This document shows positions 10,511-22,994 of a stretch of 62,000 nucleotides of DNA, in pieces. This DNA is from Phoronis australis. Taxonomy: Eukaryota; Phoronida; Phoronidae. Where the stretch lies: positions 358,405-420,404 of the forward strand of contig NMRA01000320.1 of NCBI GenBank assembly GCA_002633005.1, read 5' to 3'. The stretch's first letter is position 1. Every line of letters starts with the position of its first letter. Under the pieces are notes generated by a model. The model saw nothing but the letters and a program-made list of their open reading frames with translations, searched no databases and had not been told where the DNA came from. A program made the translations under genes and the position numbers.

Positions 10511-13500
10511 CTAAAAAGATATTGAGCCCAGGAATTATCAAAATCTGAGTTGCTATAAACGTAAAACGTTCTATACAACTTTTTATTCCCGAGTCGCTAG
10601 CCTGTGTTCCTCTAATATTTTTGAGATGTGCATTCAACTGTAATACATGTAAGTAAAATCCCTGTAGGAACTATCCTTTAAAACAAAGGCCAATAAAACA
10701 AAATACGTCCATTCGTTTTTAAAAGAGAAACTAAACAACATTTATAAACACCTTCAACAATTCTCTCTCCATTCATACCCATACTCAGCGTCGGTTTTAG
10801 CGCGGGTACAAGGGGGCCATGCCTCCCTAAAATTCTCCCACATTCCATTTAGCAGTTTGGGGGTGCGAATGCTTGCCCTGGCCCCCCTAACTCAAAATCC
10901 TGGATCCGCTAATGGATTAAGAAAGTGTTCGTCTATACATCAGGTTCGTCTGTACTCAAAGTACAAGCAGCATTTGTATACAAATTACGAATAGTGGCAA
11001 TGCTGTATACGACTACCTAACTATGCACCCATTGAGTAAAATGCACTCAAATTCAGACATGTGGAAATTAAGTATTGACTTACCATTTTGACATTTAAAC
11101 CAATGACCTTTTTTTCCAAACCCCATGGCATTCACTATTTGCACTCGCTCCTCTTCAGAAATTCCAAGTCCACCAACTTTTGACTTTATTTTCTGTAACT
11201 TTGTCTTGATAGCGTCTTCACTTCTAGCATCTAACTTTTTGCCACTCCTTAGGATACGACCAACTTGATCGATCAGCTCATCAGTCTCGGGTGATACTCC
11301 TTGTTTGCAGCTCATGCGTAGAATATGGTAGTTAACAGTTAAAGACATTCTTATCAGTTCTGTGTTGAGATCGCTGGTTTCTTGATCACTGATGTGGTTG
11401 CGTGACTCGGCAATCCAATTTTCCAACGTTTCCAACTCTTTAAGCAATTCATTTCCAACATTTTCATCTCGAGTGGACACCTCTTCGTGGGTTCTTTCGC
11501 CACGACGCAACTGTAAACGCTGAAGTACGCCTGACACCATAGAAAGACTGCTACCAGTACGCTTTAAAATGTCTTTTCGTACTTTGAGTTTTATGGATTC
11601 GATTTTTTTGACAAAAGCTAGCTGATTCTTGATAATGCTGATAGTCTCCATTGACACAGTGTTGTATTTACTATCCAACACTGCAAGGAAGTCAGAATAA
11701 GGAGAAAAAGATCCAGCCTTCGTCAGTTCTCTTCTTAGAGCAATCGTTTCATTCCTGATATTACTGTCTTCTCCAATAATTTGCCTTTTTACCTTTTCGA
11801 TGTCCCCAAGTATCTGATTGAGGATTGTTCCGTACCTTCGGTTGCGCCTGATCGGGGTTTTGCATCTTGGACACGTCTTCATCTGAATGTCAACTCTACT
11901 GCTGTTGGCATGTTGCGCGCTGTCTATCCACGTGTCCAATCCAGACATCTCGAAGACATGACCGCAGTCTTCTAGCTCGACAAACAGTGCCCCTTCCTCG
12001 TCTTCATCTCCAAAGAAGATTTCTGTCACCTCATCTTTGTCACAAATGCGACATTTTCTGGGGCAAATCTCTCCACAGACGCCAATACATGGATGACCAC
12101 ACTTAAGACGCAGGCTGCACGGCCGATCACATCGTGGTCTGTTGCAGGGTTCACTACAGAGCATAGTGCACTTGTGGTGTCTGCAACGCCATTCACAGGG
12201 TTCTTTACAAGGAACGCACGGTTGTCCACACTGGTTGGTACACTTGCTGTGTTTGCACCTGTTATCACATTTCTTTAGACAAGGTGGACAGTTACTTGTG
12301 CAGGGTTCTTCGCAGGCATGGCCACAGACAAGAGTTCGTCCGCAGTTGTGCTTACACGAAACGTGAAGACGGCCCTGAAGGCATTCACCACAAGTGCCAA
12401 CACAGTCGTGGTCGCACTGGAGCTTTGTTTGGCATGGTTCGGGACATTTGAAATTGCCCGGATTCTTATAACACTGCGTTTTCACAATGTGGGTGCACGG
12501 CCATTGTCGGGTGACCAATTCAGTGCACTGGTCTTGGCAGAGTTCTCCACATTTGTTTTTGCATTTATGACCGCATCCCGTCAGGGGTTTGTTGCACGTT
12601 TCTTGGCAAATAAATGTGAACGGAGACTGCTGGCATTTCATCAGTTGTTCGTGGCCACATCTTGGCACCTGCTTAAGCACACGGGTTTCACACGGACCAC
12701 AGTCTTGATAGCATTTTTTCTTGCATCTGTGTTTGTTCTCGCATATTTCCTTGTCACATGATTTCATGCACTTGATCTTGGTGTGTTCCATATCGTCATG
12801 GTGACACGTTCTCGGACAAACATGCCCACATTCTAAACGCACGGCACAAGGTTCCGTACAACCTCCTTCTGGAGCCTTCATGAAATCTTCAGCGCTCTTA
12901 GCCAGAATTTCCTTATCCTTGTGGTTTTGACAGTACAATGGCAATTCTTTTCCCAGGAAGTTTTCTTTCTTTGCTATTCTCACCAACTCTCTCCATAACG
13001 TTGTTTTAACGTTCGACTGGAGAAGATCAAAATTACCAATTACATACATTCCTTTTCGTGCTCGGGAGAGAGCAACGCAGACGCGATTTTCAATAGACAG
13101 GAAACCAATATTTCCATCGGGGTTGCTTCGCACCAAGGACAGGAGAATGATGTCATTCTCTTCACCTTGAAAATTGTCAACCACTGTCAGACGTACGCCT
13201 TTGAAAAAATCCCTGGGTTTCATGAACTCCCGTATCTTGAACAGCTGACCGGCGTACAACGTTAGTACAGTAACCTGACTGGCTGCGTAACCTTGTAAAA
13301 TCAAATAACGACATAGAGCAACAATATACTTAGCTTCGTGAGAGTTCGACTTACTCTTCAGTTCATCGTTGTGTGTCTCGGGTTGAACGTGATCGATGAA
13401 GAAAAGGTCTGTCGAAACGCCTTTGACGTGCTCAAAATTGTAAACGCTCTTGTCATTTTCCAAATCCCGATATATCGGCTCCATCAGTTGCGCAATTGTC

Positions 13501-16500
13501 GGGCGCATTCTGTGCTGAAGTTTCAAACAGTTATAAGCAACCTTATTGTTCACCATTCTCTCGAACAAAGATATCTCTAGATTAAATTTTGTTGCCAGTT
13601 CGTATACATTAGCACTAGGTCGAAGTTGCTTATGGTCACCAATAAGAATAAGATGTTGGCAACCTTCACTCAGCGTCGTCACGATGTGTGCTTCAAGCAC
13701 TTCTGCAGCCTCCTCGACAATCACAATCTTTGGTTTGATTTGCTGAAGAGCCGCTCTGTACTTTGCAGCACCCGTCGTCGTCATGCCAAGGATAGTAGAA
13801 TTTCGCATGATATGCATGTCTTCCTGCATTTTAATTTCTTGAATTCGTCCAGCGGCGTCATCATATCGTGTTTCCAAGTTTCGTATCTCATCTCTCAGTC
13901 TTCCGATATATTTGTTGATCCAATAACGATATAGTCTCCAGCGATCGACTATAGGAAGTGCCCAGACGTCGATAACTCGCAATACATCCTGTTCTGTCAT
14001 GGCGTCAGTGCTACTCAGTCCTCGTTTCATACGTTTCTTCCTTTCTTTTTTGTTTTGAATTTCCCACCCGTCGTCAACTTGACGTTGGTTAATTGTATCC
14101 ACGTTAACAGCCAGCGCTTCTGCTGCTTGAGCGCGATTCATTCGACGACGTAAATCGGCACGTTGAGCAGGCGTTATTTCATCGTCATCAGCGTCATCAA
14201 TGTGGAGCTGTTCTCGCATGGCACCTTCGTCCTCCACCGCAAGTTCTTCCTCGCTGTCGCCATCGCCTTCGTTATCGCCTTCTACATTTTCATCGCCTTC
14301 TACATTTCCGTTGCCTTCTTGAGGTGCGTCAGCCATGGCTTGTCCCCCTGACTGGTATACGGCATTACCAAGGCCTAGCCAATCAACTAAAACAGAGGAC
14401 GACAGCTGATCAGTAACAGCAGCCATCAGATCATCCCGCAAGTGGTCATCTATGAACTCTGACAAATAGCTGTCTTTGACAACACCCTTACTGGTTGCTT
14501 CAATATCAGCCGCGGTTTTGTCCATTATTTCCCGCAAGCCATTCATTTCTTCTCTGGTGTCACGCAGACCTTGAAAAATGTCTCTTGGAGTTGTCCTCCC
14601 TTTCTTTACTGCCATCCTAAGATTTTTCAACATGCATTTTTCAAGAACAGTGCTGTTACTTCGTCCACCAACTCTGACGATACCATCTTTTTCAAATTCA
14701 TGAATTCCTTCTAGAAACTGGTCAAGAGCATGGTTGGTGTAGCAGACGATGAAAATTGGAGATTTACCGTTTGTATCTCCACTATTATGCCAATGTACTT
14801 TGTTACGTAGAAGAACCTCCACAATTTTCAAACCGATGTATGTCTTTCCAGTGCCAGGGGGACCTTGAATAACAACAAACTCTCTAGTAAGAGCTGCTTG
14901 AACTGCATTAAGTTGAGATTCGTCGAACTGAAAGTACTCTTTTCGTGGCCAACTAGTCGTCGTCAATACAGGTGTAGCTTGCAAGCTTTCCAAGGGTACT
15001 GTTTCATTAAGCAGGGAAGTGAGATCATATGACACGACTCCTTTACCAAGTAAATACGATGGTGGTTTCATTGTTTCCAGTTCGCATTTTATAATGTACT
15101 TCTGAAAAGGGAAGTTAGTCTCGTTCGTTTCCTGAAGGGCTTTCAAAACGTGGCGATATGCCTCAAAATATGCTGAAGTTTCAATCATGGTAAAAACATC
15201 GTTGGAGTTTGCATGGGACCAATCATTGTGATTACTTTCAAATCGAACTTCTATTTCTCCATTTTCAAGATCTTTTGGTTTCCTATCGGTAACAGTGGCG
15301 AAGAGCAAAGTGCGGAACTCGTCGTTTGAAAGACACAAGAGGGAGCCAAATATGAGACGCCTTGAATTCTCCCATTTAATTTTGCGCATTTTACTCACGT
15401 CAAACTTGATACGGTAGGCCGTGCCACTGTGTGTGCAGACCGGATACAGGATGCGAACGCCTTGGTAAAGTCGCACATTTTGAATTCGACGAATGGAACC
15501 GCCCTTTGTTCTGAAATCCAGATATTCACCAATACCTTCCCGCAATGGCCGCACAAAATCCTCCCGAAGTAAGCGGAATTGCACGTCAAGGTACGTCTCA
15601 ACATCTGGGAATTCTCCTTTGACAAAGCTTGCCCTGAGGAAAGGTTTTTCATCTGTCATATCTTCTACCTGTGGGAATATAGACTTGTCCCGAAACTCGT
15701 CTGGAGGCAGTTGCCATTCAACGACTTCTTCGCCGTCTGCGACCCTACCACGTGCGCGTAAACGCTCGGCAAGATCGTCCCGTAACTGAATAACTTCAGA
15801 CAACTGCTCATCAATTTCTTGCGTTACGATCACACTATTGACTCTCAGAGTCCTTATCATTGCATCGGCGTGACTTACAACCGCTATGACGTTTGTATAG
15901 GAATTGGGCATGCGCGTCAACAGTACTTTTAAAATGATGAGAAGTGATAAGAGTGGTCTCTGGAATGAGCCCTGGCGTTCACAAGATGGTTCAATTGACA
16001 TTTCCGTCAGATAGCGAGGAATGGCAGCCTCCATGAAACTGGATGTTCGAATCAAGTTTAAAAGTTGCGACTGAAGACTCGGATACGAGCTTTGCTGAGA
16101 ACACGCCTTTTCAAGGAGTAAGAGCAGGAGGCTGGCCCAGTCAGGTTTCATAACGGAAGCTAAAATGAAAAAAGATATCGTGATCAAAACGCAAAGTTTT
16201 GTGAGATGTGCATTGTGTTTACTCATTTATGAAAAGAAGCAATGGCCCAAAGCATCGTGTGGACATGGCGTGTGTACTTATCTCCAAATCATGTGTTTTT
16301 AGAGATTGCCCAACTATTTTGCTATTTGGCAATTTAGCGCATTCCGCATTCATCCTTCGGAATTTCGTCCCCAGTAAAAAGGTAATCAACTTCGTATTTT
16401 GCTTCCCCGGCCATGTTCATGACCGAAACATGCCAGTGTAAATGAGTCAGGGGTTGGTGTAAATAGACCAATAGATTTTGCTACGTTATCAAAACATCAA

Positions 16501-18653
16501 AGAGGATTTAGGAAGCGGTACTCTGTTATACTTCACTCACCATTATAACATTGGTTCCATATTGCTTTGAACTTGTGTTATAAATAATGCCTGGGCTTAG
16601 GATGAATAGGGCAGATCATTGGTCTTAGAGATCATGGTCGGTGAATCAAGTGACGTAATTATATAATTAAAAAAGTAATTGCAGGCGGTCTAGTACACAT
16701 TGTACCAGACGCTCACGCCGCGCGTGTGGGCCCATTGCGCTGATCATCTGGATCCATTTTTTACTAATATATAGTTACAACCGAACTGAGGAGCTAGAAA
16801 CTTGATTCAGTGCGGCCCAGAGAGATTTAAACTCACAACCTCTAGTAAAGAAAGCGGGTACCTATCACACAATGCCTCCTCTAAATGACACAAAGGTCAA
16901 ACAGATGGAGATTAGACAACAAACACAAGTGCGTGAAACAACGTTTCGTTTACTATCAAGTTAAATTTTTAAGCACATATTGAGAGTAACGGGTGTACCT
17001 TTCAATAGTTCCTTGAATCCACTCTTCGAATTCAATAGGGATAAAATGATCTCATTAGGATCAAGTATTTCCATTTCTTTCATCCTTCTGTAGCCCATGA
17101 ATGGTTTGCGTTTTTCACCTTCCGGCAGGCCCCTGCCATCGAATCTTGGCTCTCTGTGTTTAAAAGTTGATAACTATTAACAGTAACCCACTTTCTTTTT
17201 TGCACAGTAAAACTCGCATACGTCTGATCCAACCGGACCGAAATATTTCATATGAGTTAGGCGAAATCCGACTTATCTGAATGGCCACGTGCACGACATT
17301 GCACGTGTTCAGTGGTCATACCTATATCGTTTTCAAATCATGGAGTAGTTAAAAGTGCTCATAATAAAAATTATATGCTTATTGTATTTGTCGTCTTTTG
17401 TGAAACATGTTTTTTAAAACATCACCACCACCATCACACTTGAACATTTTTGCAGGCAATAAGTAACGGACAGTGTACAATTCTGACAGCTACCGTAACT
17501 TATAAGAACACTTTTGTCGAGATCATCCTCAGCGCGGAAACCGTACATGTCAACCAATACGGGAATTACGTATTTGCTGCGTATTTTGGCCGTTTCTGTA
17601 GTGCTCCTCAGCGCGGAAACCGTACATGTCAACCAATACGGGAATTACGTATTTGCTGCGTATTTTAGCCGTTTCTGTAGTGCCACGGCGAAGCGCCAAA
17701 ATGCTACGTATTTTCAGTAATTGATACGCATTTTGGCCGATGTTGATAAATAAGTTTTCAAACTATTGCTTTGGCTTTTACGGGCAATCTCTTTTGTCGA
17801 AATAATCTCATATCACGAGCCTTGATGGACATTGCCAAAGGAGTTACCATGTAATATAACAACACGGACAGTTACTAGATGTAAGAGCCTCTTCTAGGTA
17901 AGCAGGTACAAGCAATGCATTTTGACACTTGGCAATATTTTGACTCGCTTTCGTCAGTGCTATAGTTTGCTATGTTGTTTTACAAAAATTGTCATGGTTC
18001 GAGAAAAAATGGTTGACATGAATAGGAATTGCAACTGCAACACCAGCGGTCGCTCTCTAATGTTCTGCTGGGGGAGCTAAACCCCATTCAGTAATTGGCT
18101 GGGAATTTTATGAGTGTTTAACTTTCGAGGTCACCAGCCTTGATTTCCGTTAATGTCAAGGATGAGAATTGGTCATTTGCAATAAAATCACAAAAACAGA
18201 GGTTTTTGTTGTCAAATTTTAGCGCTGGGCAAAGCCAGTAACTCATCAGTCGTAAGCTAACTTGTAAAGGCTGCTGGATCTTCGTTAGGGGTCATTCGTT
18301 GACAGTGAAAGTTGACCAGTATCACAGGGTAGCTAGATAACGACAGGCGCATCACGTAATTACTGATGTAGTAAAGTCTGTAAATTTTCTAACAGTGGTT
18401 TTAGAACAACAATACAGGGGTTCTCTTCGACATCGGGGAATGAAGATATGCTTGAGTATGATAGGTTTCCCTCGTAAGAAAGCAGTTTAGCATTTACACA
18501 TTTTAGTCATGCTCTTAAAGATTTTCAAGTCATCCTGCCAGTGTAGTACACCCTGAAGCATGAATGCAATTACCCGTGTCCATATCCACCTCTGCCCCTG
18601 CCCCGTCCGCCTCGTCCGCGTCCGCGTCCGCGGCCTGGACCCCTGTCGGCCAT
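10326..18653 (-). CDS. ZNFX1: NFX1-type zinc finger protein ZNFX1 (complete gene, four coding exons)
   Basis: Joined minus-strand exons 18653-18574, 17153-16999, 16159-11084 and 10510-10326 give a continuous 1831-aa protein, close to the roughly 1900 aa of vertebrate ZNFX1. All junctions are GT-AG and in frame. Residues 1-26 are an RG-rich leader. An SF1/UPF1-like helicase follows, with Walker A GPPGTGKT near 511-518, VEEAAEV near 893, GDHKQL near 916, QGEENDI near 1075 and ALSRAR near 1107. A block of NFX1-type Cys/His repeats spans about 1175-1450, then a helical region, then a C-terminal RZ-type finger with C1768, H1772, C1788 and C1791. The family are RNA helicases: in vertebrates antiviral dsRNA sensors, in nematodes factors of small-RNA inheritance. 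An acidic insert lies between the early and late helicase motifs. The ATG at 16226 is intronic, so the large exon must not be read as the start of the protein. Confidence 0.95.
10788..10910. mobile_element. GGGGGCCATGCC-type MITE, copy 1
   Basis: A family marked by a GGGGGCCAT(G/A)CC palindromic core, the phrase AAATTCTCCCACATTCCATTT and a terminal TGGATCCGC. Related copies lie at 30244, 36229, 37103 and 39800, with a possible partial one at 55105. The end repeats resemble those of the 2971-3124 family. Confidence 0.65.
11084..16159 (-). CDS. ZNFX1: ZNFX1 third coding exon (helicase and zinc-finger region)
   Basis: A 5076-bp exon without stops. It begins after a TTTTTTCATTTTAG acceptor and ends AATG before GTAAGT. 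It carries the entire helicase, the Cys-rich NFX1 repeats and the first zinc ligand (C1768) of the RZ finger. The reading frame extends past both ends into intron sequence, so the naive translation has 22 spurious N-terminal residues and a spurious C-terminal tail after CQNG. Confidence 0.95.
16815..16885 (-). repeat. tRNA-derived SINE relic
   Basis: The minus strand reads as a worn tRNA-like block with a degraded B box (TGAGTTTAAATCTC) and a 3' GGGCCGCACTG. The same GGCCGCACTG end occurs in the clearer copy at 29543-29618, so the two probably belong to one SINE family. The A box is poor. Confidence 0.4.
16999..17153 (-). CDS. ZNFX1: ZNFX1 second coding exon
   Basis: An AAACACAG acceptor is followed by 155 bases encoding EPRFDGRGLPEGEKRKPFMG then a YRRM..ILDPNEIILSLL..SGFKELLK stretch, the region just before the helicase in ZNFX1 relatives. 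It ends AAAG before GTACAC. Reading continues from exon 1 (GG+A) into exon 3 (G+CT) without a break, which supports both boundaries. Confidence 0.88.
17526..17684. repeat. 79-bp tandem duplication
   Basis: Two almost identical 79-bp units, 17526-17604 and 17605-17683, each starting TCCTCAGCGCGGAAACCG. They differ at one or two bases, so the duplication is recent. Confidence 0.9.
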
Positions 18654-18668
18654 TGAAACGTGATAGGC
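18574..18668 (-). CDS. ZNFX1: ZNFX1 first coding exon (RG-rich N terminus)
   Basis: A TTTCAG acceptor precedes 15 bases of 5' UTR and the ATG at 18653. The exon encodes 26 residues, MADRGPGRGRGRGRGGRGRG then a GGYGH tail, and ends with GG before GTAATT. It completes a glycine codon with the first A of the next exon. RG repeats of this sort bind RNA and are arginine-methylation targets. A further non-coding 5' exon must lie upstream (beyond 18670) but was not located. Confidence 0.85.
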
Positions 18669-18699
18669 CTGAAATTACATAAATTAAAAATTCGTCAAA

Positions 18700-19990
18700 A
18701 TCATCAAATCCGTCCCAAATTGGGAAGGTATGGTCGTCTCCTTTAAAAATGTATTTGCCAAAATTCATGAAAATCCAGCAAAGAATATTGAACGACCTCA
18801 GGGGTCGCACCCGACACTTTGCTTGTAGAACAAAAGGCCAATGTGACAAGTACCCAAGTAAGTGCATTTAACTGATAACGTCACCGGTCTCGACTTTATT
18901 CTACCGAATGGTTAAATGCCAACGTCGCAATTTTAAGTAAAAAGAAAAAAGAACGGATTATGCTCTAGTCATAGCTAATAAATTCAAGATGTCTATTCTA
19001 CCCATTATTTAGTAACTGATTTACTTATTTACTGCTGATTTTTTTTTGTCTTTCTTCTGTTTTCATTTTGTTTCTCATCTTTTTTACGAACCGTAATGGA
19101 AATAAATCTTGGTCTTTATATGTTATCCGTAGCTTGCACTTGCTTGTACTTTTATTTTGTCTTGTATTTTTTATGCTTCTTTTGTACTTGTGTGATTCAA
19201 CTAATTTATTATAATTTATGTATAGACTATAATAATTCCAAAAATGCACTGTTTGATTACAACCCCATGCAGCGCGGCCTTCGTTTTTGTTCATATTTAC
19301 GGGTGTCAGCCGTTGTTGGAGATTTAAACACTGACAGTCAGCGTTTCTTGATTTCACATAAGGTGATTAAACCATAACCGTCCAATGGATTTCACTGATT
19401 ACTTAAACGCCGCTAATTTGATGTATTCGCATTAGTACGAGAGCGTGTGAATTTAATATTGGTTTTGATTAAAAACTGATAAAATTATTCAAAGAACATT
19501 TCAGAGTAAGTTTAACTTTCAAAAACGCCTTCAAAATGATAATGATATCTCTTCACATCAAATCAACGAGCAATCTTATGTTTGGATAAAAGTTACACTA
19601 CAGCACAACAATATTGTGCCATTTTATTATCCGACGGAAGTTGTTTAATCCAAGTTACTGGATAAATCAGAAGCATTCGCAAACTATTGCACACTATGTT
19701 GCATCTAAACTTTGCACACCATACAGTAATATCTAGTTCAAGTTACAAACGTCTACACTGTTATTTTAACGTCATTGCCTCGAACTTTATTTTTTTTAGT
19801 TGCTCATTATTTCTAATCAAAAATATAGGTTATGGTTTCAGAAATTTTGCCATGTTATCAGCTGGGTGCTTTACTTGACCCGTAGAATGATGTCATCGAG
19901 TCTCCGACACTCATTGTCACGGTAGAGATAATTTTGTAAGCCTATCCAGGACTTCACCTCACAATAAGTTTCACGAGTAAGAGATGCCTT
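18700..19990. other. upstream region of ZNFX1, no gene recognised
   Basis: AT-rich DNA 5' of ZNFX1. It should contain the ZNFX1 promoter and a non-coding first exon, but I cannot place them. Overlapping open frames at 19025-19377 on both strands look like chance products of low-complexity AT sequence. Confidence 0.4.
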
Positions 19991-20156
19991 CCTGGTTTCA
20001 TGAAAATCCAAAGCTTGGGTCAAATATTTTGTTCTTTTGCCTGTAAACTTCCCTATCGTATAAAAACATTTAGCAAATTGGAAGGTAGCATCTATCTGAT
20101 ATTCATTTCCTGAGAGCGTGATGAAACAGCTACGTTTATTTCGAGCATGGCAACAG

Positions 20157-20305
20157 TAGCCCTGTGACCAGGCGCATGAACATTGCATGTTGACGGTAGC
20201 CCTGTGACCAGGCGCATGAATATTGCATGTTGACGATAGCCCTGTGACCAGGTGCATGAACATTGCATATTGACGATAGCCCTGTGACCAGGCGTATGAA
20301 TATTA
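20157..20305. repeat. 40-bp tandem repeat, nearly four copies
   Basis: Units start at 20157, 20197, 20237 and 20277 with TAGCCCTGTGACCAGGCGCA. Copies differ at single positions. Translated, this gives repetitive minus-strand peptides that should not be called genes. Confidence 0.92.
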
Positions 20306-20309
20306 GAGC

Positions 20310-22010
20310 AAAGATAAAATCGATTTTCAACGCATTTCTTCATTACAGAAGTTTCTCTAATTTGACTTGCGCCAAGTAAAAAAATAATTGACTTTATCGT
20401 GTACATGTGACGAGCTTAATTGAGCTTGCCCAACAAAATTGAAATCTTGTCACTGATTGATTTGAAACTTGTTTGATTAAAAATTGTATTACCACTCACA
20501 GACACTTCTGTTTCGTGAACACAAAGTACGTAAGTATTGAAAGGAGAGTAGATGTGAACCAAATTAGTAAATAAGGATCGTGAGCGTGGCACAGGTGTAA
20601 GACCATACCACGGTAATGGCCGTGGACTTTTTGCCGCCGTCTTCTCGAGTGAAAAAGTACCCCTTCCATTTCTAAGCAGAACATCGCATGGAAAAAATTT
20701 CGTTGTGAGGAAATATGACGACGAAGAAAACCTCCAGTTGTAAAGAGAAAGCACAATTATCACGAATAGAGTACACATGAAAGCACTTTTTAAAAATTCT
20801 CAAATTTCAAATATATGTAATTATTAGCAGCCCTTTGTCCAACTTTTTCTTTTCTTATCCAACGTTCTCTCTCTTTGTCTAATTACTTTCTCCTTGTCCA
20901 ATTAAATCTCTTGACAGCTATTGGGTGCGCATGTCGCTCCTGTCCGTCAGGAATTGCGTAGGGTCTCTCCGAAACGAGTGCAAGAATACTTTCATTGTTC
21001 AATAAGTAATGTAATGCTTGCTTTGAATTTTGACAGTCAAAACCATGTGTAGCTTTACAGCATCAAGTTATCAATCGCGGATCCATATCCTGCCCCGACC
21101 TCCTGTGCATACTGGACCCGTAAAACCAGACGTACTGAATTACAAATCTATAATCCAATATTACAGCTTGTCTTCCACCCCCAACAAAGTCTGACTTTAA
21201 TTAAACCGCTTACCGTTATGGAATTGGTCTCATATTGTTCCCAAGTCAAATTGGAGATGATTTCAAAGCTTTGAAAGAACAGGCAGTTAATGCTCGAAAT
21301 TAACCCACTCATGTTGTCACCGGTTGTTCCGGCTTCACGCGAGCGCGGTCTTAACAGATTACAAACTACCAATTCAAAAACCACTTCTTATCAGGAATAC
21401 GGTGATACCAATTTACATACATGTTGTCTAATTAATGAGAGTCCCGCAGATTTTAGTTCTTTTGCGCGACACGGTAAAAATCCCAGGTCGCCATAACTGA
21501 AATCGCTATCAGGACGCCGCGCGGCATCCGAGCATGCACGCACGCACGCAATTAAATAATGCAGGAATTCAACGGTTTTTAAGTTCAGGTACTTCGCTTG
21601 TTTCATTTTCGGCTCTTGACTAGGTATAGCCTGTACAATATTTCGTTTTCATCGAGTGTTGAGTTCTCCGGAGTGCTAACACCAAATCACAAACTGTTTG
21701 GACAGTGACAATTAACTATCATGATTTTTGTCTACTCAATGAAGTCTGAGTTGACGTGTACTGATGAAAAGCCTGTAATACTGGGGGTCGATTGAGAATC
21801 CAAAAATGCCTTTCAGTTCTGGTTTTGGCCTGCATATCATCATAAACATAAGGATATCCACATCCGTCAGACCTGTCTAGCCGTGTCTAGGGACCTACCT
21901 GTTCTTTACTATTCACACCAGACTGAGTGAATCGATCACCCTGCTACAGAACACTGTATAACGTTACAATTACTTCTCTGCGCCACAAAACAGATTGAAA
22001 GTTATGTGTT
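20310..22010. other. intergenic DNA, no gene recognised
   Basis: No recognisable genes. A 120-codon frame on the minus strand (20416-20778) and short frames near 21148-21606 show no domain. Confidence 0.4.
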
Positions 22011-22016
22011 TTCCAG

Positions 22017-22173
22017 GTGCAATATAGTACGTCACATGGGTTTTTCCAGAATCCTCGTCAGTACATGGAAAATCCCACTGCAAGGCAGGTCATTGTTTCC
22101 CCACACGACAATTTCTTCGAAGTGGAAAAGCGACACGCTTTGGCCAAATCAGAAAGTTGTAATGAAGTACTCG
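22017..22173 (+). CDS. possible orphan internal exon, protein unrecognised
   Basis: A GTTTTCCAG acceptor at 22008-22016 opens onto 52 codons plus one base, ending before GTCAGT at 22174. The peptide contains GFFQNPRQYMENPTARQVIV, which has coding-like composition. Another frame over the same DNA is also open, so the reading is uncertain. No partner exon was found on either side; it may be a relic. Confidence 0.2.
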
Positions 22174-22563
22174 GTCAGTTTTAACCACCAAACTATTCAC
22201 TGCAGCTGGTAATAAAATTTTGCTCACAGAATGTGTGTTCCACTTAAATGAAGGCGAGCCATATGTTTATACCTGGGAGTAATATACATGATATTGGTCA
22301 TAGGTTTATACATGGTACGAAAATCTGTTTACTCCGCCGAAGATACGTCGTGAGTGGCAGCTACATCATGACAGTTCATAACAGTGTATCGACAAAGCTG
22401 TCCAAAATCCTGACAAGAAAAAAGCAGTAGACACTGACAATAGTGGTCTTACCAAAGAGTGTATTACTTAGATGCGACGTCGGAATAGGATCAGTTGGTT
22501 TTTTCCTCGAAATCACTTCGTGGCTTAAGGTCTTCCAAGAAATCACGAAACTGTGACGTGACA

Positions 22564-22994
22564 CAGGCTACCCGAACAACACAGCTTTCGCACGAAACTC
22601 ATAGACCTCTGAACCCAGTATGATATTGGCCCACAAATTAATGTCGCTCTCACAAAACTTGGGGACACAGAAAGCATGGTTCTTGCACGAACAAACTGGT
22701 GGGTGGCAGAATCGTTAACAGCGGAGTACGCGCCCATCGCCGAGCGTATACAACTTGGGGCGTCCATAGTGCTCCGCTGTGTCTCCGTTGAGGCAGCGCT
22801 TTTGGGGTGCGCCAAGTTTTGTTTCGTGAGTGCGGACACACGCAGCTTTTGAGTCAGCTGCCTGAACAGAGACATTAGCCAGGCTGACCTATTCACGCGT
22901 GGCATACTGAAATGAGCCAGATTACAGGTCCGTGAACCAGGCCCGGCTGCGCTACCACGACCAAGTACAAAAGCCGTGTTGTTCGGATAGCCTG
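22564..22994. mobile_element. MITE with TIRs, about 430 bp
   Basis: The left end CAGGCTACCCGAACAACACA pairs with the right end GTGTTGTTCGGATAGCCTG. The interior is relatively GC-rich and has no transposase; an open frame on the minus strand runs through the element and is not a gene. No clear target duplication is visible, so the superfamily is undetermined. Confidence 0.75.

Noticed and set aside
11781-15789. Many plus-strand open frames opposite the large ZNFX1 exon
   Set aside because: They are antisense shadows of a long conserved coding exon, with no independent motifs.
16160-16226. In-frame ATG giving a hydrophobic signal-like N terminus for ZNFX1
   Set aside because: A polypyrimidine tract and AG acceptor lie within it, and the upstream exon joins in frame at 16159, so this is intron sequence.
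20092-20406. Repetitive minus-strand open frames
   Set aside because: They are translations of the 40-bp tandem repeat.
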